From Pseudodesulfovibrio thermohalotolerans (lineage in GTDB: Bacteria > Desulfobacterota > Desulfovibrionia > Desulfovibrionales > Desulfovibrionaceae), in the NCBI RefSeq assembly GCF_021353295.2, contig NZ_CP120635.1, positions 1,344,001 to 1,408,000 of the forward strand: a stretch of DNA of 64,000 bases, written 5' to 3'. This document shows positions 34,765 to 43,568 of the stretch, piece by piece. Below the pieces are notes generated by a model. That model did no database searches, was not told where the DNA came from, and saw only the letters and a list, made by a program, of their open reading frames with translations. The position numbers and the translations under genes are program-made. Every line of letters starts with the position of its first letter. Within the stretch, counting starts at the first letter, position 1.

Positions 34765-35922
34765 ATGACCCTGAATGAACGCACCAACCCCGTAGACTCC
34801 GGCGAAGCGGCCAGGACATTGGTTCTGGCGGCTTTGTTCGTCCTGCTCGTCCTGTACCTGGCGGCCGTGCTCGCTCCGGTCGAGGCCCGGGCGGCTCGGC
34901 TCAAGGACATCGCCTCCTTCAGCGGGGTGCGGACCAACGAGTTGGTGGGCTACGGCCTGGTGGTCGGCCTCGCCGGGACCGGCGATGGCACCTCCAGCAC
35001 GTTCACCATGCGATCCATGTCCAACATGCTGGAAAAAATGGGTGTGGAGACCGATCCCGACGACCTCAAGCCCAAGAACGTGGCCGCTGTAATGGTCACG
35101 GCCAAGATGCCCGTTTCGGCAAAGCCCGGTTCGCATCTCGACATCACCGTCTCCTCCCTCGGCGACGCCAAGTCCTTGCTCGGCGGGGTCCTGCTGGTCA
35201 CGCCCCTCAAGGGTCTGGACGGGCGGGTTTACGCCGTCGGCCAGGGCTCCCTGACCATCGGCGGCTTCACCGTGGGCGGCGAGGCGGCGGACGCCCAGAA
35301 GAACATCCCCACCGTGGGCCGCATTCCCAACGGGGCGGTAGTGGAGCGCGGCGTGCCGTTTCAGTTCAACAACCAGGACCACATGACCGTGAACCTGGAC
35401 GTGCGTGATTTCGGGACCACCATGCAGGTGGTCAACAAGATCAACGCCAGCATGGGCGGTCAGTTCGCCCGGGCCAAGGATATTTCGACCATCGACCTGG
35501 AACTGCCTGACCGGTTCCGGGGCAACATGGTTCCGCTCATGGCCTCTCTGGAGAATCTGGATATTTCGCCCGACGGCAAGGCCAAGGTCGTGGTGGACGA
35601 GAAGACCGGCACCGTGGTCCTGGGCCAGGATGTGCGCCTGAGCCGCGTGGCCGTCGCCCACGGCAATCTCCAGATCGTGGTTTCCGAGACCGAGCAGGTC
35701 AGCCAGCCCGGTCCGTTCTCCGACGGCCAGACCGTGGTTACCCCAGAGACCGATATTCAGATTCAGGAGCAGAACAATCAGCTCATGCTCATGGAGGGCG
35801 CGACCCTTCAGGAGTTGGTGGACGGTCTGAATTCCATCGGGGCCACTCCGCGCGACCTCATTTCCATTATCCGCACCCTCAAGGCGGCAGGCTCCCTACA
35901 TGCCGAAGTGGAGGTAATCTAG
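34765..35922 (+). CDS. flgI: Flagellar P-ring protein FlgI
   Basis: 385 residues from the ATG at 34765 (GAGGAG 8 bp upstream); a GTG at 34756 overlaps that ribosome site. A hydrophobic segment ([17 protein letters not shown]) serves as signal sequence with cleavage after VEARA; then [31 protein letters not shown] type motif (split: RLKDIASF and [13 protein letters not shown]) is diagnostic. It polymerises around the rod in the peptidoglycan layer. flgJ follows 1 bp after the stop. Confidence 0.97.
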   Translation: MTLNERTNPVDSGEAARTLVLAALFVLLVLYLAAVLAPVEARAARLKDIASFSGVRTNELVGYGLVVGLAGTGDGTSSTFTMRSMSNMLEKMGVETDPDDLKPKNVAAVMVTAKMPVSAKPGSHLDITVSSLGDAKSLLGGVLLVTPLKGLDGRVYAVGQGSLTIGGFTVGGEAADAQKNIPTVGRIPNGAVVERGVPFQFNNQDHMTVNLDVRDFGTTMQVVNKINASMGGQFARAKDISTIDLELPDRFRGNMVPLMASLENLDISPDGKAKVVVDEKTGTVVLGQDVRLSRVAVAHGNLQIVVSETEQVSQPGPFSDGQTVVTPETDIQIQEQNNQLMLMEGATLQELVDGLNSIGATPRDLISIIRTLKAAGSLHAEVEVI

Positions 35923-35923
35923 C

Positions 35924-36661
35924 ATGATCGACAGCACCATGGACCCCAGGCTGGCCGCGAGCGTGGCCGACACCAAGGACTTGGACCGTTTCAAGTCCGA
36001 AATGCAGGGGCTGCGGAAGAATCTGTCCGGGGGAGATCCGGACAAGATGGCCAAGCTGAAGAAGGCCTGCCAGAATTTCGAAGCTGTTTTCATCGGCAAG
36101 CTCTGGGAGCAGATGAAGCAGTCCGTGCCCAAGGAGGGATACCTGCACTCCAAGCAGGAGGATTCCTACATGTCCATGTTCAACCGGGACTTCTCGGAGA
36201 AGATGGCCGAGGCGGGCGGCATCGGGCTGGCGGACATGATCTTCGATCAGCTCAGCCGCAAGCTTAAGGAGGCCAGCCACGACACCCTGTCCGGCGGGGT
36301 GGATATCGCGCCGGTCAAGGCCGAGCCCATTCCCCTGAACCGGGACGCGAAGGCCATCGCCTTGAATCGTCCCACGGGTATGACCCTTGAGGACTGGGGC
36401 GGCAGCGCTGTGATCGAGAACTCCAAGGGGACGGTCTTGGACGCCGCCGTGGAAAAGACGGAGGAGTCCGCTCCCGCCGGGCGGGTTCTGAGCGACGTGG
36501 AGGTCAAGGCCCGTTTGGAGGAGTTGGCCCGCAGACTTGAGGCCCGGCGCACTGGCGCAGACGTTGCGGGAGCAACGGTCGGCGCACGACGGAGCGGCTA
36601 TGGGACGGAAGCCGCCGACAACGACGCCGCGATTGGCCGGAAACTTGCAGAAATAGGATGA
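35924..36661 (+). CDS. flgJ: Rod-binding protein FlgJ-like (without muramidase domain known)
   Basis: 245 residues. The first half fits the FlgJ N-terminal rod-cap domain (KLKKACQNFEAVFIGKLWEQM, then GGIGLADMIFDQL near residue 105). The second half (about 130-245) is a charged, helix-poor tail with no glucosaminidase motifs seen in enterobacterial FlgJ, so this protein probably serves only as a rod scaffold and another hydrolase opens the wall. It begins 1 bp after flgI. Confidence 0.85.
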   Translation: MIDSTMDPRLAASVADTKDLDRFKSEMQGLRKNLSGGDPDKMAKLKKACQNFEAVFIGKLWEQMKQSVPKEGYLHSKQEDSYMSMFNRDFSEKMAEAGGIGLADMIFDQLSRKLKEASHDTLSGGVDIAPVKAEPIPLNRDAKAIALNRPTGMTLEDWGGSAVIENSKGTVLDAAVEKTEESAPAGRVLSDVEVKARLEELARRLEARRTGADVAGATVGARRSGYGTEAADNDAAIGRKLAEIG

Positions 36662-36739
36662 AAACCCGGGAGCCATAGCTAGGGTTGGATTAAGTTTTGT
36701 TTAGAAAATACAGAATATTAAGAGTGACGAGGTAGCAGG

Positions 36740-37219
36740 ATGATCCGTCTGATAGAGGAAAATTTGGTCCGGCAGAACAAGGCCATGCTGCTCATGCTTC
36801 TCCTGTTGGAGGAAGAATTTTCCCGCCTCACCCAGCTCAAGCCCCAGTCCGTCTCCCAGGTGGAGTTGTCCATCCAGGAACTCATGCGTCAGATCGTGGC
36901 CGAACGCAGTTCTCTCCGCCGTATGGTCATCGCGGTCGAGCCGTCGGCCAAGCGTGTCAGGGATCTTTTCCCCGGCCTGGATCGCGAGAAGGGCGATTCC
37001 CTCCGCGAGCTGCTGGCCCGTCTCGACGCGGCCGAGCAGAAGTGCGGCGTGCAGGCGGCCAAGAACCAGCAGATGGCCATGGCCCTGTTCGACCAGAGCA
37101 AGGGGCTGCTCAACTTCATGCATAACCAGATCAAGCCCAAGTCCACCACGGCATACGGCCGGTCCGGCCGGTTCGCCAAGGGCATCAATGACGCGCGCCT
37201 GTTGAGCGGGAGGCTGTAA
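36740..37219 (+). CDS. flgN: FlgN-like flagellar export chaperone
   Basis: 159 residues, largely helical, of the FlgN size and with its typical N-terminal pattern (IEENLVRQNKAMLLMLLLLEEEF). FlgN binds the C-termini of FlgK and FlgL and pilots them to the export gate. Position directly before flgK (TAATG overlap) is the strongest evidence. Sequence identity in this family is low, so the name rests on length, helix content and context. Confidence 0.8.
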   Translation: MIRLIEENLVRQNKAMLLMLLLLEEEFSRLTQLKPQSVSQVELSIQELMRQIVAERSSLRRMVIAVEPSAKRVRDLFPGLDREKGDSLRELLARLDAAEQKCGVQAAKNQQMAMALFDQSKGLLNFMHNQIKPKSTTAYGRSGRFAKGINDARLLSGRL

Positions 37220-39354
37220 TGTCCTTCGGCGCCAACTCCATCCTCGATATGGGCCGGTGGGCCCTGTTCGCCTCGCAGGTGCAACTGCAGGTTACGGGCG
37301 AGAACATCTCCAACGTGAATACCGAGGGGTATTCCCGCCGTTCGGTGCTCCTGCGCGAAGGCAACTACATCGACTATTCCCCGGGCCAGCTCGGTACCGG
37401 CGTTGTAGCCCAGGAGGTGGTCAGGCATTTCGATGAGATGGTCGAGTCCATGTACCTGGAGCAGTCTTCCCTGACCAGCATGTGGGGCAACCTCTGGGAA
37501 CAACTCAAGGGCGTGGAGAACCTGCTCAACGAGTCGAGCGGCACCGGGGTGAGCGACGCCCTGTCCCAATATTTCAATTCGTGGAACGAAGTGGCCCAGC
37601 GGCCGGACAACTACGGCGCGCGCCAGACCGTGGTTAATGACGCGGCCACCCTCATCACCACGCTCAAGTCTGTGGATACCAATCTCTCCCTCATGCAGGA
37701 GCGGATCAACAGCGAGGTGGCGTCGCAGGTGAACGAAGCCAACTCCCTGATGAACGACATCGCCGACCTGAACCAGCAAATCCAGGTCCATAACATCGAA
37801 GGCCAGAACAACGCCAACGCACTGTTCGACGAGCGGGCGCGCAAGGTCCGCGCCCTGGCCGAACTCGTGGACATCAAGACCATCGACAACGGCGGCGGCA
37901 ATTACACCGTTCTTACCGGGTCCGGACAGACTCTGGTGGACGGGGAGAGCGCCTTTTCCCTGGAGTTCCGGGCTCCGGCCAAGACCGAGGACCTGCGGCC
38001 CGATTCCGGGTTCGAGGGCAACGTGTATTTCGACGGCAACGACGACTACGAATATACCATCGAGTTCGTTTCCTCTAATGCGGGCGATCCGGTGGGGCAG
38101 GTCGGGTCCGGCGCCAACGCGGCTCAGTTCCGCGTTTCTCTTGACGGCGGCGTGACATGGCTTAAGGACGAGGCGGGCGATGTACGGTATTTCAGCGCCC
38201 GCGAGTACGACGACCGCGTCAATGTCGAGGGCCTTCAAATATGGTTCGGCTCCACGGACGACGCCCAGGGATCGCCCTCCGGCTCCTTTGTGGACGGCGA
38301 CCGATTCGTCATCAGCCCGCATCAGGGGCTCTATTGGGTGCAGAACACCTCCCATGCCGAGGAGATAACCCCGCAGCTTCATTTCAACGGCGAGTCGAAC
38401 ACCCAGCGGCTCACGGGCGGCAGCATCGCCGCGCTCCTGTCTTTCCGGGACAACTACGTGGGCAAGTATCGGTCCAAGCTCGACGAGCTGTCGGAATCCG
38501 TCATATGGGAGACCAACCGCAGGCATAGCCAGGGCGCGGGATTGCAGGCGTTCACCTCGGTCGACGGCACCTATCAGGTGGATTACGTGGACAAGGCCCT
38601 TGCCAGCGATTCCACCGGACTGGCCTTTGGCGACCGGCTCCAGGCGGGCAGCTCGTTCATGCATGTCTACAACGAGTCCACAGGCTTGCAGGTTTCGACG
38701 GCAGCCCTGGATTTCGACGGCAGCGGGGCGACCTTTGACCCGGCCGTGCATACCCTGGAGGACGTTCGCGACGCTTTTAACCGAACCTATGCGGGAACCA
38801 TCAACGCGACCATCGTCAACAACAAGCTCCAGCTAGAGGCCGAGGACGGCTACACCTTCGCCTTTGGCACCGATTCGGCCGGGCTGTACGCGGCGTTGGG
38901 GCTGAATACCTTTTTCAAGGGAGACGACGCCAGCTCCATGGCCGTCAACGAGAAGATTTCCGGGGACCTTGATTTCCTGGCCACGGGGCACGTGAACGGC
39001 GCGGGCGAGATGAATCCCGGCGACAACACCACCGCGTTGGCCATGTATGGATTGCGCGAGGTCAATGTGACCATGTCCACGGCCATGGAGGGGACCACGT
39101 CGCAGACCATCCTCGACTATTACAACGGCATCGTGGGCAACGTGGGCACGGACACCAACCGCGCCCAGTTCAACCAGAATTTTTATCAGGCTTTGGCCAA
39201 TGACCTGGATGAGCGGCAGCAGCAGATTTCAGGCGTCAACCTGGATGAGGAGATGAGCGATCTCATCAAGTACCAGGCGTCCTACACGGCGGCGGCCAAG
39301 CTCATCACCACGGCGGACGAAATGCTTCAAACCATCCTGTCGCTCAAACCGTAG
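37219..39354 (+). CDS. flgK: Flagellar hook-associated protein 1
   Basis: 711 residues, larger than E. coli FlgK (547); the extra length lies in the central variable part. The N-terminal helix region ALFASQVQLQVTGENISNVNTEGYSRR and the C-terminal SGVNLDEEMSDLIKYQASYTAAAKLI type motif (here FQASVNLDEEMS... split as NLDEEMSDLIKYQ) are the family ends that form coiled coils in the filament junction. It starts on the last base of flgN (TAATG). Confidence 0.95.
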   Translation: MSFGANSILDMGRWALFASQVQLQVTGENISNVNTEGYSRRSVLLREGNYIDYSPGQLGTGVVAQEVVRHFDEMVESMYLEQSSLTSMWGNLWEQLKGVENLLNESSGTGVSDALSQYFNSWNEVAQRPDNYGARQTVVNDAATLITTLKSVDTNLSLMQERINSEVASQVNEANSLMNDIADLNQQIQVHNIEGQNNANALFDERARKVRALAELVDIKTIDNGGGNYTVLTGSGQTLVDGESAFSLEFRAPAKTEDLRPDSGFEGNVYFDGNDDYEYTIEFVSSNAGDPVGQVGSGANAAQFRVSLDGGVTWLKDEAGDVRYFSAREYDDRVNVEGLQIWFGSTDDAQGSPSGSFVDGDRFVISPHQGLYWVQNTSHAEEITPQLHFNGESNTQRLTGGSIAALLSFRDNYVGKYRSKLDELSESVIWETNRRHSQGAGLQAFTSVDGTYQVDYVDKALASDSTGLAFGDRLQAGSSFMHVYNESTGLQVSTAALDFDGSGATFDPAVHTLEDVRDAFNRTYAGTINATIVNNKLQLEAEDGYTFAFGTDSAGLYAALGLNTFFKGDDASSMAVNEKISGDLDFLATGHVNGAGEMNPGDNTTALAMYGLREVNVTMSTAMEGTTSQTILDYYNGIVGNVGTDTNRAQFNQNFYQALANDLDERQQQISGVNLDEEMSDLIKYQASYTAAAKLITTADEMLQTILSLKP

Positions 39355-39368
39355 GCGGGGGAAAGGCC

Positions 39369-41030
39369 ATGCGCGTAACACAACAGATGCTCTTCAACAG
39401 GTACGTGTACAACCTGAACTCGTCCCTGACCTCGCTTGTGGACCTCAACGTCAAGGCTCAGACGCAGAAGGCCATCAACAAGCCGAGCGACGATCCCACC
39501 GGCATGACCCGCATTCTGGATCATCGCGACACCTTGCGTTCGCTGGACCAGTATTCGGAGAACATCTCCACGGCCAAGGGGTGGCTGGGCAGCGCGGACG
39601 AGGCGCTCATGCAGGTCTCGACCATCCTGACCCGGGCCAAGGAACTGGCCACCCAGGCGGCCACCGGCACAGTGGACGACAACAACCGTGAGCAGATCAG
39701 CTACGAGATGCGTTCCCTGTTCGAGCAGTTGGTCGGCCTGGCCAACTCCGACTTCGAGGGCAATTCCATTTTCGGCGGGCACAAGACGGACAGCCCCGCC
39801 TTCAAGCAGATCATGTGGCTGACCACCAACGACGACGACTTCGGCCGCAACGCGGAGTTCACGGTCAACGGCTCATCGAACACCACGGTTCTGGTGCAGT
39901 ATTTCGATACCTCCGGAGCCACGCCCGTGGGCGGCGACATGAATCTTTCCGATCCCAATCTGGGCGTGCGCTACTCCACGGACGGCGGCCGCACCTGGCT
40001 GAATGGCTCCATGGCCTTCAATAGTGGCGAGGGAACGCTGAATTTGCCGGAGAGCGGCACCAGCGTGACGTTTCACGGGGACGCCACCGTCAAGGTCAAC
40101 GATCCGGATGATGAATCCGTGTCGGACGGCACCTGGATGTGGATTCGGCCTTCGGCGCAATACATCGGCGACGACGAGGACGCACCGCCCCAGGTGGATG
40201 CCCTCGGGCCGGGAGTGGGTCTGATCGAGGCCGAGGCGTCAGGCTCTTTCCTGGATGCCAATGTGACCATCCGCATCGACAACCAGTCGGACGTGGCCAT
40301 GAACGAGGACATCCAATATTCGTACAGCCTGGACGGCGGTATAAACTGGGTGACCGGCAACGTGGCCCAGGCCGATTCCTCGGCAAGCGAAACCGTGCTC
40401 AGCGTGGCCAACGGCGGCATCCTGACGTTGACCTCCAATGGCTCAAACATCTTGCAGCCGGGCCAACAGTTCATCATTCGTCCGCGCACGGCCGCGATCA
40501 ATCTGGACGTCTCGTCGAGCGAGCAGGTCCAGGTCAACAACGTGGGCAAGGATATTTTCGGGGGCATTTACATGGACCCGGACGCCGTGCTCGCGTCCAA
40601 CGGCTCCATCCTCACTCTGGGCACCCTGAACGCCGACCGCGTGTTCCATGACGGCGGCGCGAACATGGCCCTGACCATCCAAGGCGACGACGAGTATTCC
40701 AAGAACCTGTTCGAGGTCATGGGCAATCTCGTCGCTTTCACCGAGACCAACAACCAGACCGGCGTGCAGCAGTCCCTGGCCAACCTTGTGGAGGCTCAGG
40801 AGCATATCATGAACGCCGTGGCCGAGGTGGGAGGGCGGGAAAACCGTCTGTCCATCAGTTCGACCATTGTGGACGGCCTCAAGCTCAACGAACAGACGCT
40901 TCTCAGCTCCATTGAGGACGCGGATGTGACCGAATTGATGACCGACCTGGCCCAGCAGAAGCTCGTCTACGAGGCCGTGCTTCGCTCCACCTCGATGATC
41001 ATGCAGCTTAATCTTTCTAAATTTATATAA
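39369..41030 (+). CDS. flgL: Flagellar hook-associated protein 3
   Basis: 553 residues, longer than typical FlgL (about 310) through a large beta-rich insert of about 250 residues between residues 130 and 400. The ends are flagellin-like: MRVTQQMLFNRYVYNLN then KPSDDPTGMTRILDHRD, and at the end VELMTDLAQQKLVYEAVLRSTSMIMQ-like helix (ELMTDLAQQKLVYEA). Follows flgK by 14 bp; FlgK and FlgL join hook and filament. Confidence 0.92.
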   Translation: MRVTQQMLFNRYVYNLNSSLTSLVDLNVKAQTQKAINKPSDDPTGMTRILDHRDTLRSLDQYSENISTAKGWLGSADEALMQVSTILTRAKELATQAATGTVDDNNREQISYEMRSLFEQLVGLANSDFEGNSIFGGHKTDSPAFKQIMWLTTNDDDFGRNAEFTVNGSSNTTVLVQYFDTSGATPVGGDMNLSDPNLGVRYSTDGGRTWLNGSMAFNSGEGTLNLPESGTSVTFHGDATVKVNDPDDESVSDGTWMWIRPSAQYIGDDEDAPPQVDALGPGVGLIEAEASGSFLDANVTIRIDNQSDVAMNEDIQYSYSLDGGINWVTGNVAQADSSASETVLSVANGGILTLTSNGSNILQPGQQFIIRPRTAAINLDVSSSEQVQVNNVGKDIFGGIYMDPDAVLASNGSILTLGTLNADRVFHDGGANMALTIQGDDEYSKNLFEVMGNLVAFTETNNQTGVQQSLANLVEAQEHIMNAVAEVGGRENRLSISSTIVDGLKLNEQTLLSSIEDADVTELMTDLAQQKLVYEAVLRSTSMIMQLNLSKFI

Positions 41031-41130
41031 TTAATGGAGTGGTCCTCTTTACTTGTGGATGGACCTCATGTAGTCGGCAAGACGTACTCCGTGAAAGTCG
41101 GACAAGCCGAAGGAAACACTTGGTAACGAC
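41031..41130 (+). promoter_or_regulatory. csrA leader with several GGA motifs
   Basis: In 100 bp there are GGA triplets at ATGGAG, GTGGATGGACC, TCGGAC and AAGGAA. The last could be the ribosome site but stands 16 bp before the ATG. CsrA binds GGA in RNA, so autocontrol of translation is a fair guess. No promoter seen. Confidence 0.4.
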
Positions 41131-41373
41131 ATGTTGATTCTTACCCGGAGACCGGGAGAAAGCCTCTATCTGGGCGACAATATCAAGCTGAAGATCCTGA
41201 GCGTTCAGGGCAAGCAGATAAAGATCGGCCTGGACGTGCCCGAAGATATGACCGTCTATCGGGAGGAGGTCTATTTGAAGATCAAGGAACAGAACCGGCA
41301 GGCACTGGAAATCAACCAGCAGGACCTGCTCGCGGCGGCGGCGCTATGGCAAAAGAAAGAACGCAAAAAATAA
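41131..41373 (+). CDS. csrA: Carbon storage regulator CsrA
   Basis: 80 residues. The N-terminus [18 protein letters not shown] is the family hallmark, with Arg 6/7 and the later R residues in the RNA-binding strand. CsrA binds GGA-containing leaders, often to repress flagellin translation; its partner FliW, encoded directly after, sequesters it until flagellin is exported. The tail (about residues 60-80) is longer than in E. coli and overlaps fliW by 28 bp. Confidence 0.96.
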   Translation: MLILTRRPGESLYLGDNIKLKILSVQGKQIKIGLDVPEDMTVYREEVYLKIKEQNRQALEINQQDLLAAAALWQKKERKK

Positions 41374-41792
41374 TGACCCGGCTGGGCGAGCGGGTGATAA
41401 GCTCCGACTCGATCCTTTACTTTCCCCGCGGGCTGGTGGGACTTGAGGACAAGCGCGAGTTCACGCTGCTTCCCGTGAGGGAAGGGGATTCGCCGTTTTT
41501 GCTGTTGCAGTGCATCACCGACTCAGGCCTCGGCCTGCTGGTGGCCGACCCCTACAGCTTTCTCGACGATTATGATGTGAAGATTGAAAACCCGGAACGC
41601 AAGACCTTGAAGGTGGAGAATATCCGCCAACTGGCCATCCTGGTGACGGTGACCATTCCGCAAGACAAGCCGGAAGACACCACCCTCAATCTCCAAGGGC
41701 CGATTGTCATCAACACGGAGACGAGGATAGGTCTTCAGATTCCTCAGACGGAAGCGGGCTATCCCACGCACTTCCGGCCGATCGGGTCCTGA
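41346..41792 (+). CDS. fliW: Flagellar assembly factor FliW
   Basis: 148 residues. FliW binds either flagellin or CsrA and so links flagellin secretion with its translation. Family features: [21 protein letters not shown] near residue 27 and ETRIGLQI near 130. The start lies 28 bp inside csrA, so translation is probably coupled. The stop stands 12 bp from the convergent flgM end, and no terminator fits into this gap. Confidence 0.95.
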   Translation: MAKERTQKIMTRLGERVISSDSILYFPRGLVGLEDKREFTLLPVREGDSPFLLLQCITDSGLGLLVADPYSFLDDYDVKIENPERKTLKVENIRQLAILVTVTIPQDKPEDTTLNLQGPIVINTETRIGLQIPQTEAGYPTHFRPIGS

Positions 41793-41804
41793 TACCCTCT
41801 GTTG

Positions 41805-42113
41805 CTAAACCAGAAGATCGAGGTCGTCGCGAATGAGATTCGCGGCGGCCTTTTTCAGGTCGGGCATATAAGTCCCGTCCTGGACCTGGCGCTTGAGCTG
41901 GTCCACCTTTTCACGGCGGACATCCGGCGCCTCCTTCGCGGTCTGCAAAGCGGCGCCCCGCAGCCGGGCCTCCGAAGAGAGAACCACGCGGTCGGCGGCT
42001 TCTCCGGACGTCTTCACGCTTTCCCGGGCGTTGCGGACTTCCTTGGCCTCCGGCCGGTCGATCTTCTTGTTTGCGTAAGGGTTCTGATCCCCTACAATAT
42101 TACGAATAACCAT
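41805..42113 (-). CDS. flgM: Anti-sigma-28 factor FlgM
   Basis: 102 residues. The C-terminal half (RREKVDQLKRQVQDGTYMPDLKKAAANLI) is the FlgM signature that binds FliA; the N-terminal half is disordered, as expected for an exported anti-sigma factor. GGAGGT precedes the ATG. It follows the DVU0524-type gene by 27 bp and shares its transcript. Confidence 0.93.
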   Translation of the reverse strand: MVIRNIVGDQNPYANKKIDRPEAKEVRNARESVKTSGEAADRVVLSSEARLRGAALQTAKEAPDVRREKVDQLKRQVQDGTYMPDLKKAAANLIRDDLDLLV

Positions 42114-42140
42114 GTTGTACCTCCCGTGGGGACGGGACTA

Positions 42141-42551
42141 TCAAAGCATGGTGCCATCCACCTTTGACAATGCTATTTCCCACAGCCTTCGCAAAACCCT
42201 GCTCCTTTCGGAGCCGTCGATTTCCCTCGGACCCTGGGGCGTCTCCCCGATTATCTGAACATCGCCTCCGTCGAGGGGGTACTCGAAGACGTACCGGCAG
42301 CCGAATTCGTTTTCAAGCTGTTCCAGAACGGCCCGGACCACCGGGGAACGATCGGAGTTGACGATCAGGTTTTCAATGATCTCATGGGCGATGCGCTGTA
42401 CCAGCTCCCGGCGCTTGGCCTGCCTGGCGACATCGTCCTGGGGCTCCACACCCCCCATCGCCTGCCTGAAGCGCGCAAGGCGCTTGGCGTTCGTGAGCTG
42501 CTTTCCGTAGGTGCGCAGCATATTTCGAACATTGGCAGACGATGTATTCAC
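42141..42551 (-). CDS. DVU0524-type FlgM-associated protein
   Basis: 136 residues from a GTG at 42551 (GAGAGG upstream). The sequence is helical at the start (YGKQLTNAKRLARFRQAM) with an alpha/beta end. A small family named after DVU0524 of Desulfovibrio vulgaris occurs next to flgM; function unknown. Its place first in the flgM transcript suggests a role in filament-stage control. The name comes from memory of family and neighbourhood, not from a search. Confidence 0.7.
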   Translation of the reverse strand: MNTSSANVRNMLRTYGKQLTNAKRLARFRQAMGGVEPQDDVARQAKRRELVQRIAHEIIENLIVNSDRSPVVRAVLEQLENEFGCRYVFEYPLDGGDVQIIGETPQGPREIDGSERSRVLRRLWEIALSKVDGTML

Positions 42552-42575
42552 GGTATTTTCCCTCTCTGAATGATA

Positions 42576-42602
42576 CGATCGTCTCCGTGAAAAAAAACTT
42601 TA
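42576..42602 (-). promoter_or_regulatory. Sigma-28-like promoter before the flgM pair
   Basis: On the minus strand TAAA (42599-42602), 15 bp, GACGATCG (42576-42583), close to the FliA consensus TAAA-N15-GCCGATAA (G.CGAT conserved). The gene start is 25 bp downstream. Confidence 0.55.
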
Positions 42603-42714
42603 GGGGTAAAAGGGAAAAAAATCCAGGCAAGCCGGTCGGCGGGGGGAGGAAAAGGTTGGGTTCAAATGGAAAAAGGTTGAATGTTTTTCCAAATTTAACT
42701 AAAAAATATTCACC

Positions 42715-43566
42715 ATGAACCGTGCCATAGAAAAAATGCTCATAGTGACCAAGCCGGGCGACGCCGCAGCCGAAGCGGTGCGCGCCGCCATGACCGGATT
42801 TCTCGCCGAAAGGGGGGTGGCGTTCGAGACCTGTGAGCACAGCCCCGACTCGTGCGGCGACGAAACGGATGTGGCCGGGCCCTTCGACCTGGCTGTGATC
42901 CTGGGGGGCGACGGCACTTTCATTGGCGCTGCACGCAGGCTCTTGCGCCTCAATGCTCCGCTTATGGGTGTGAACCTCGGACGGGTGGGTTTTCTCACTC
43001 AACTCGAACGCGACCATTGGCGCCCCTGGCTGACGCGGGTGTTGGACGAGGGATTCAAGGCCGCGCCGCGACTGGTCCTTGACTACACGGTGTCGCGCGG
43101 CGGCGAAATCGTCCGCTCCGGGCTGGCTGTCAATGATCTGGTCATCAGCCGGGGAGAGCTTGCCCGGCTCATTCGCCTTGCCGTGGCCTATGACGGCATC
43201 GACATTTCCTCTCTGCGTGCGGACGGGCTCATCGTGTCCACGCCCGCCGGTTCCTCGGCATACGGCGCGTCGGCCGGCGGTCCTCTGGTCCATGCCGGAT
43301 TGTCGGCTTTCTGCCTGACCCCCGTCTGTCCCTTCCTGAATAGTTTCAAGCCCATGGTTTTTCCGGCGGAGGGCGCGATTTCCGTACGGGTGGAGGACCA
43401 GGTGGGCGAGGTCAGCCTGACCGAGGACGGCCAGTCCGTGGTCAGGCTTGGCCCGGGCGACGTGGTGACGGTGAAAAAGTCCGCCGTCGATCTCCTGGTG
43501 GTTGACCTGGGCCCGGGCGCGTATTTCGAGAAACTGAAGAAACACGGTTTCCTGACCGAGAGGTGA
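42715..43566 (+). CDS. nadK: NAD kinase
   Basis: 283 residues. It phosphorylates NAD+ to NADP+. The nucleotide motif is VILGGDGTFIGAARRLL near residue 61 (GGDGT with the catalytic Asp), and VSTPAGSSAYGASAGGPL near 177 is the second conserved loop. The start at 42715 lacks a good ribosome site. A DUF89-like gene follows within 2 bp, then mltA, DUF4254 and gatB, apparently one operon. Confidence 0.95.
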   Translation: MNRAIEKMLIVTKPGDAAAEAVRAAMTGFLAERGVAFETCEHSPDSCGDETDVAGPFDLAVILGGDGTFIGAARRLLRLNAPLMGVNLGRVGFLTQLERDHWRPWLTRVLDEGFKAAPRLVLDYTVSRGGEIVRSGLAVNDLVISRGELARLIRLAVAYDGIDISSLRADGLIVSTPAGSSAYGASAGGPLVHAGLSAFCLTPVCPFLNSFKPMVFPAEGAISVRVEDQVGEVSLTEDGQSVVRLGPGDVVTVKKSAVDLLVVDLGPGAYFEKLKKHGFLTER

Positions 43567-43568
43567 AC

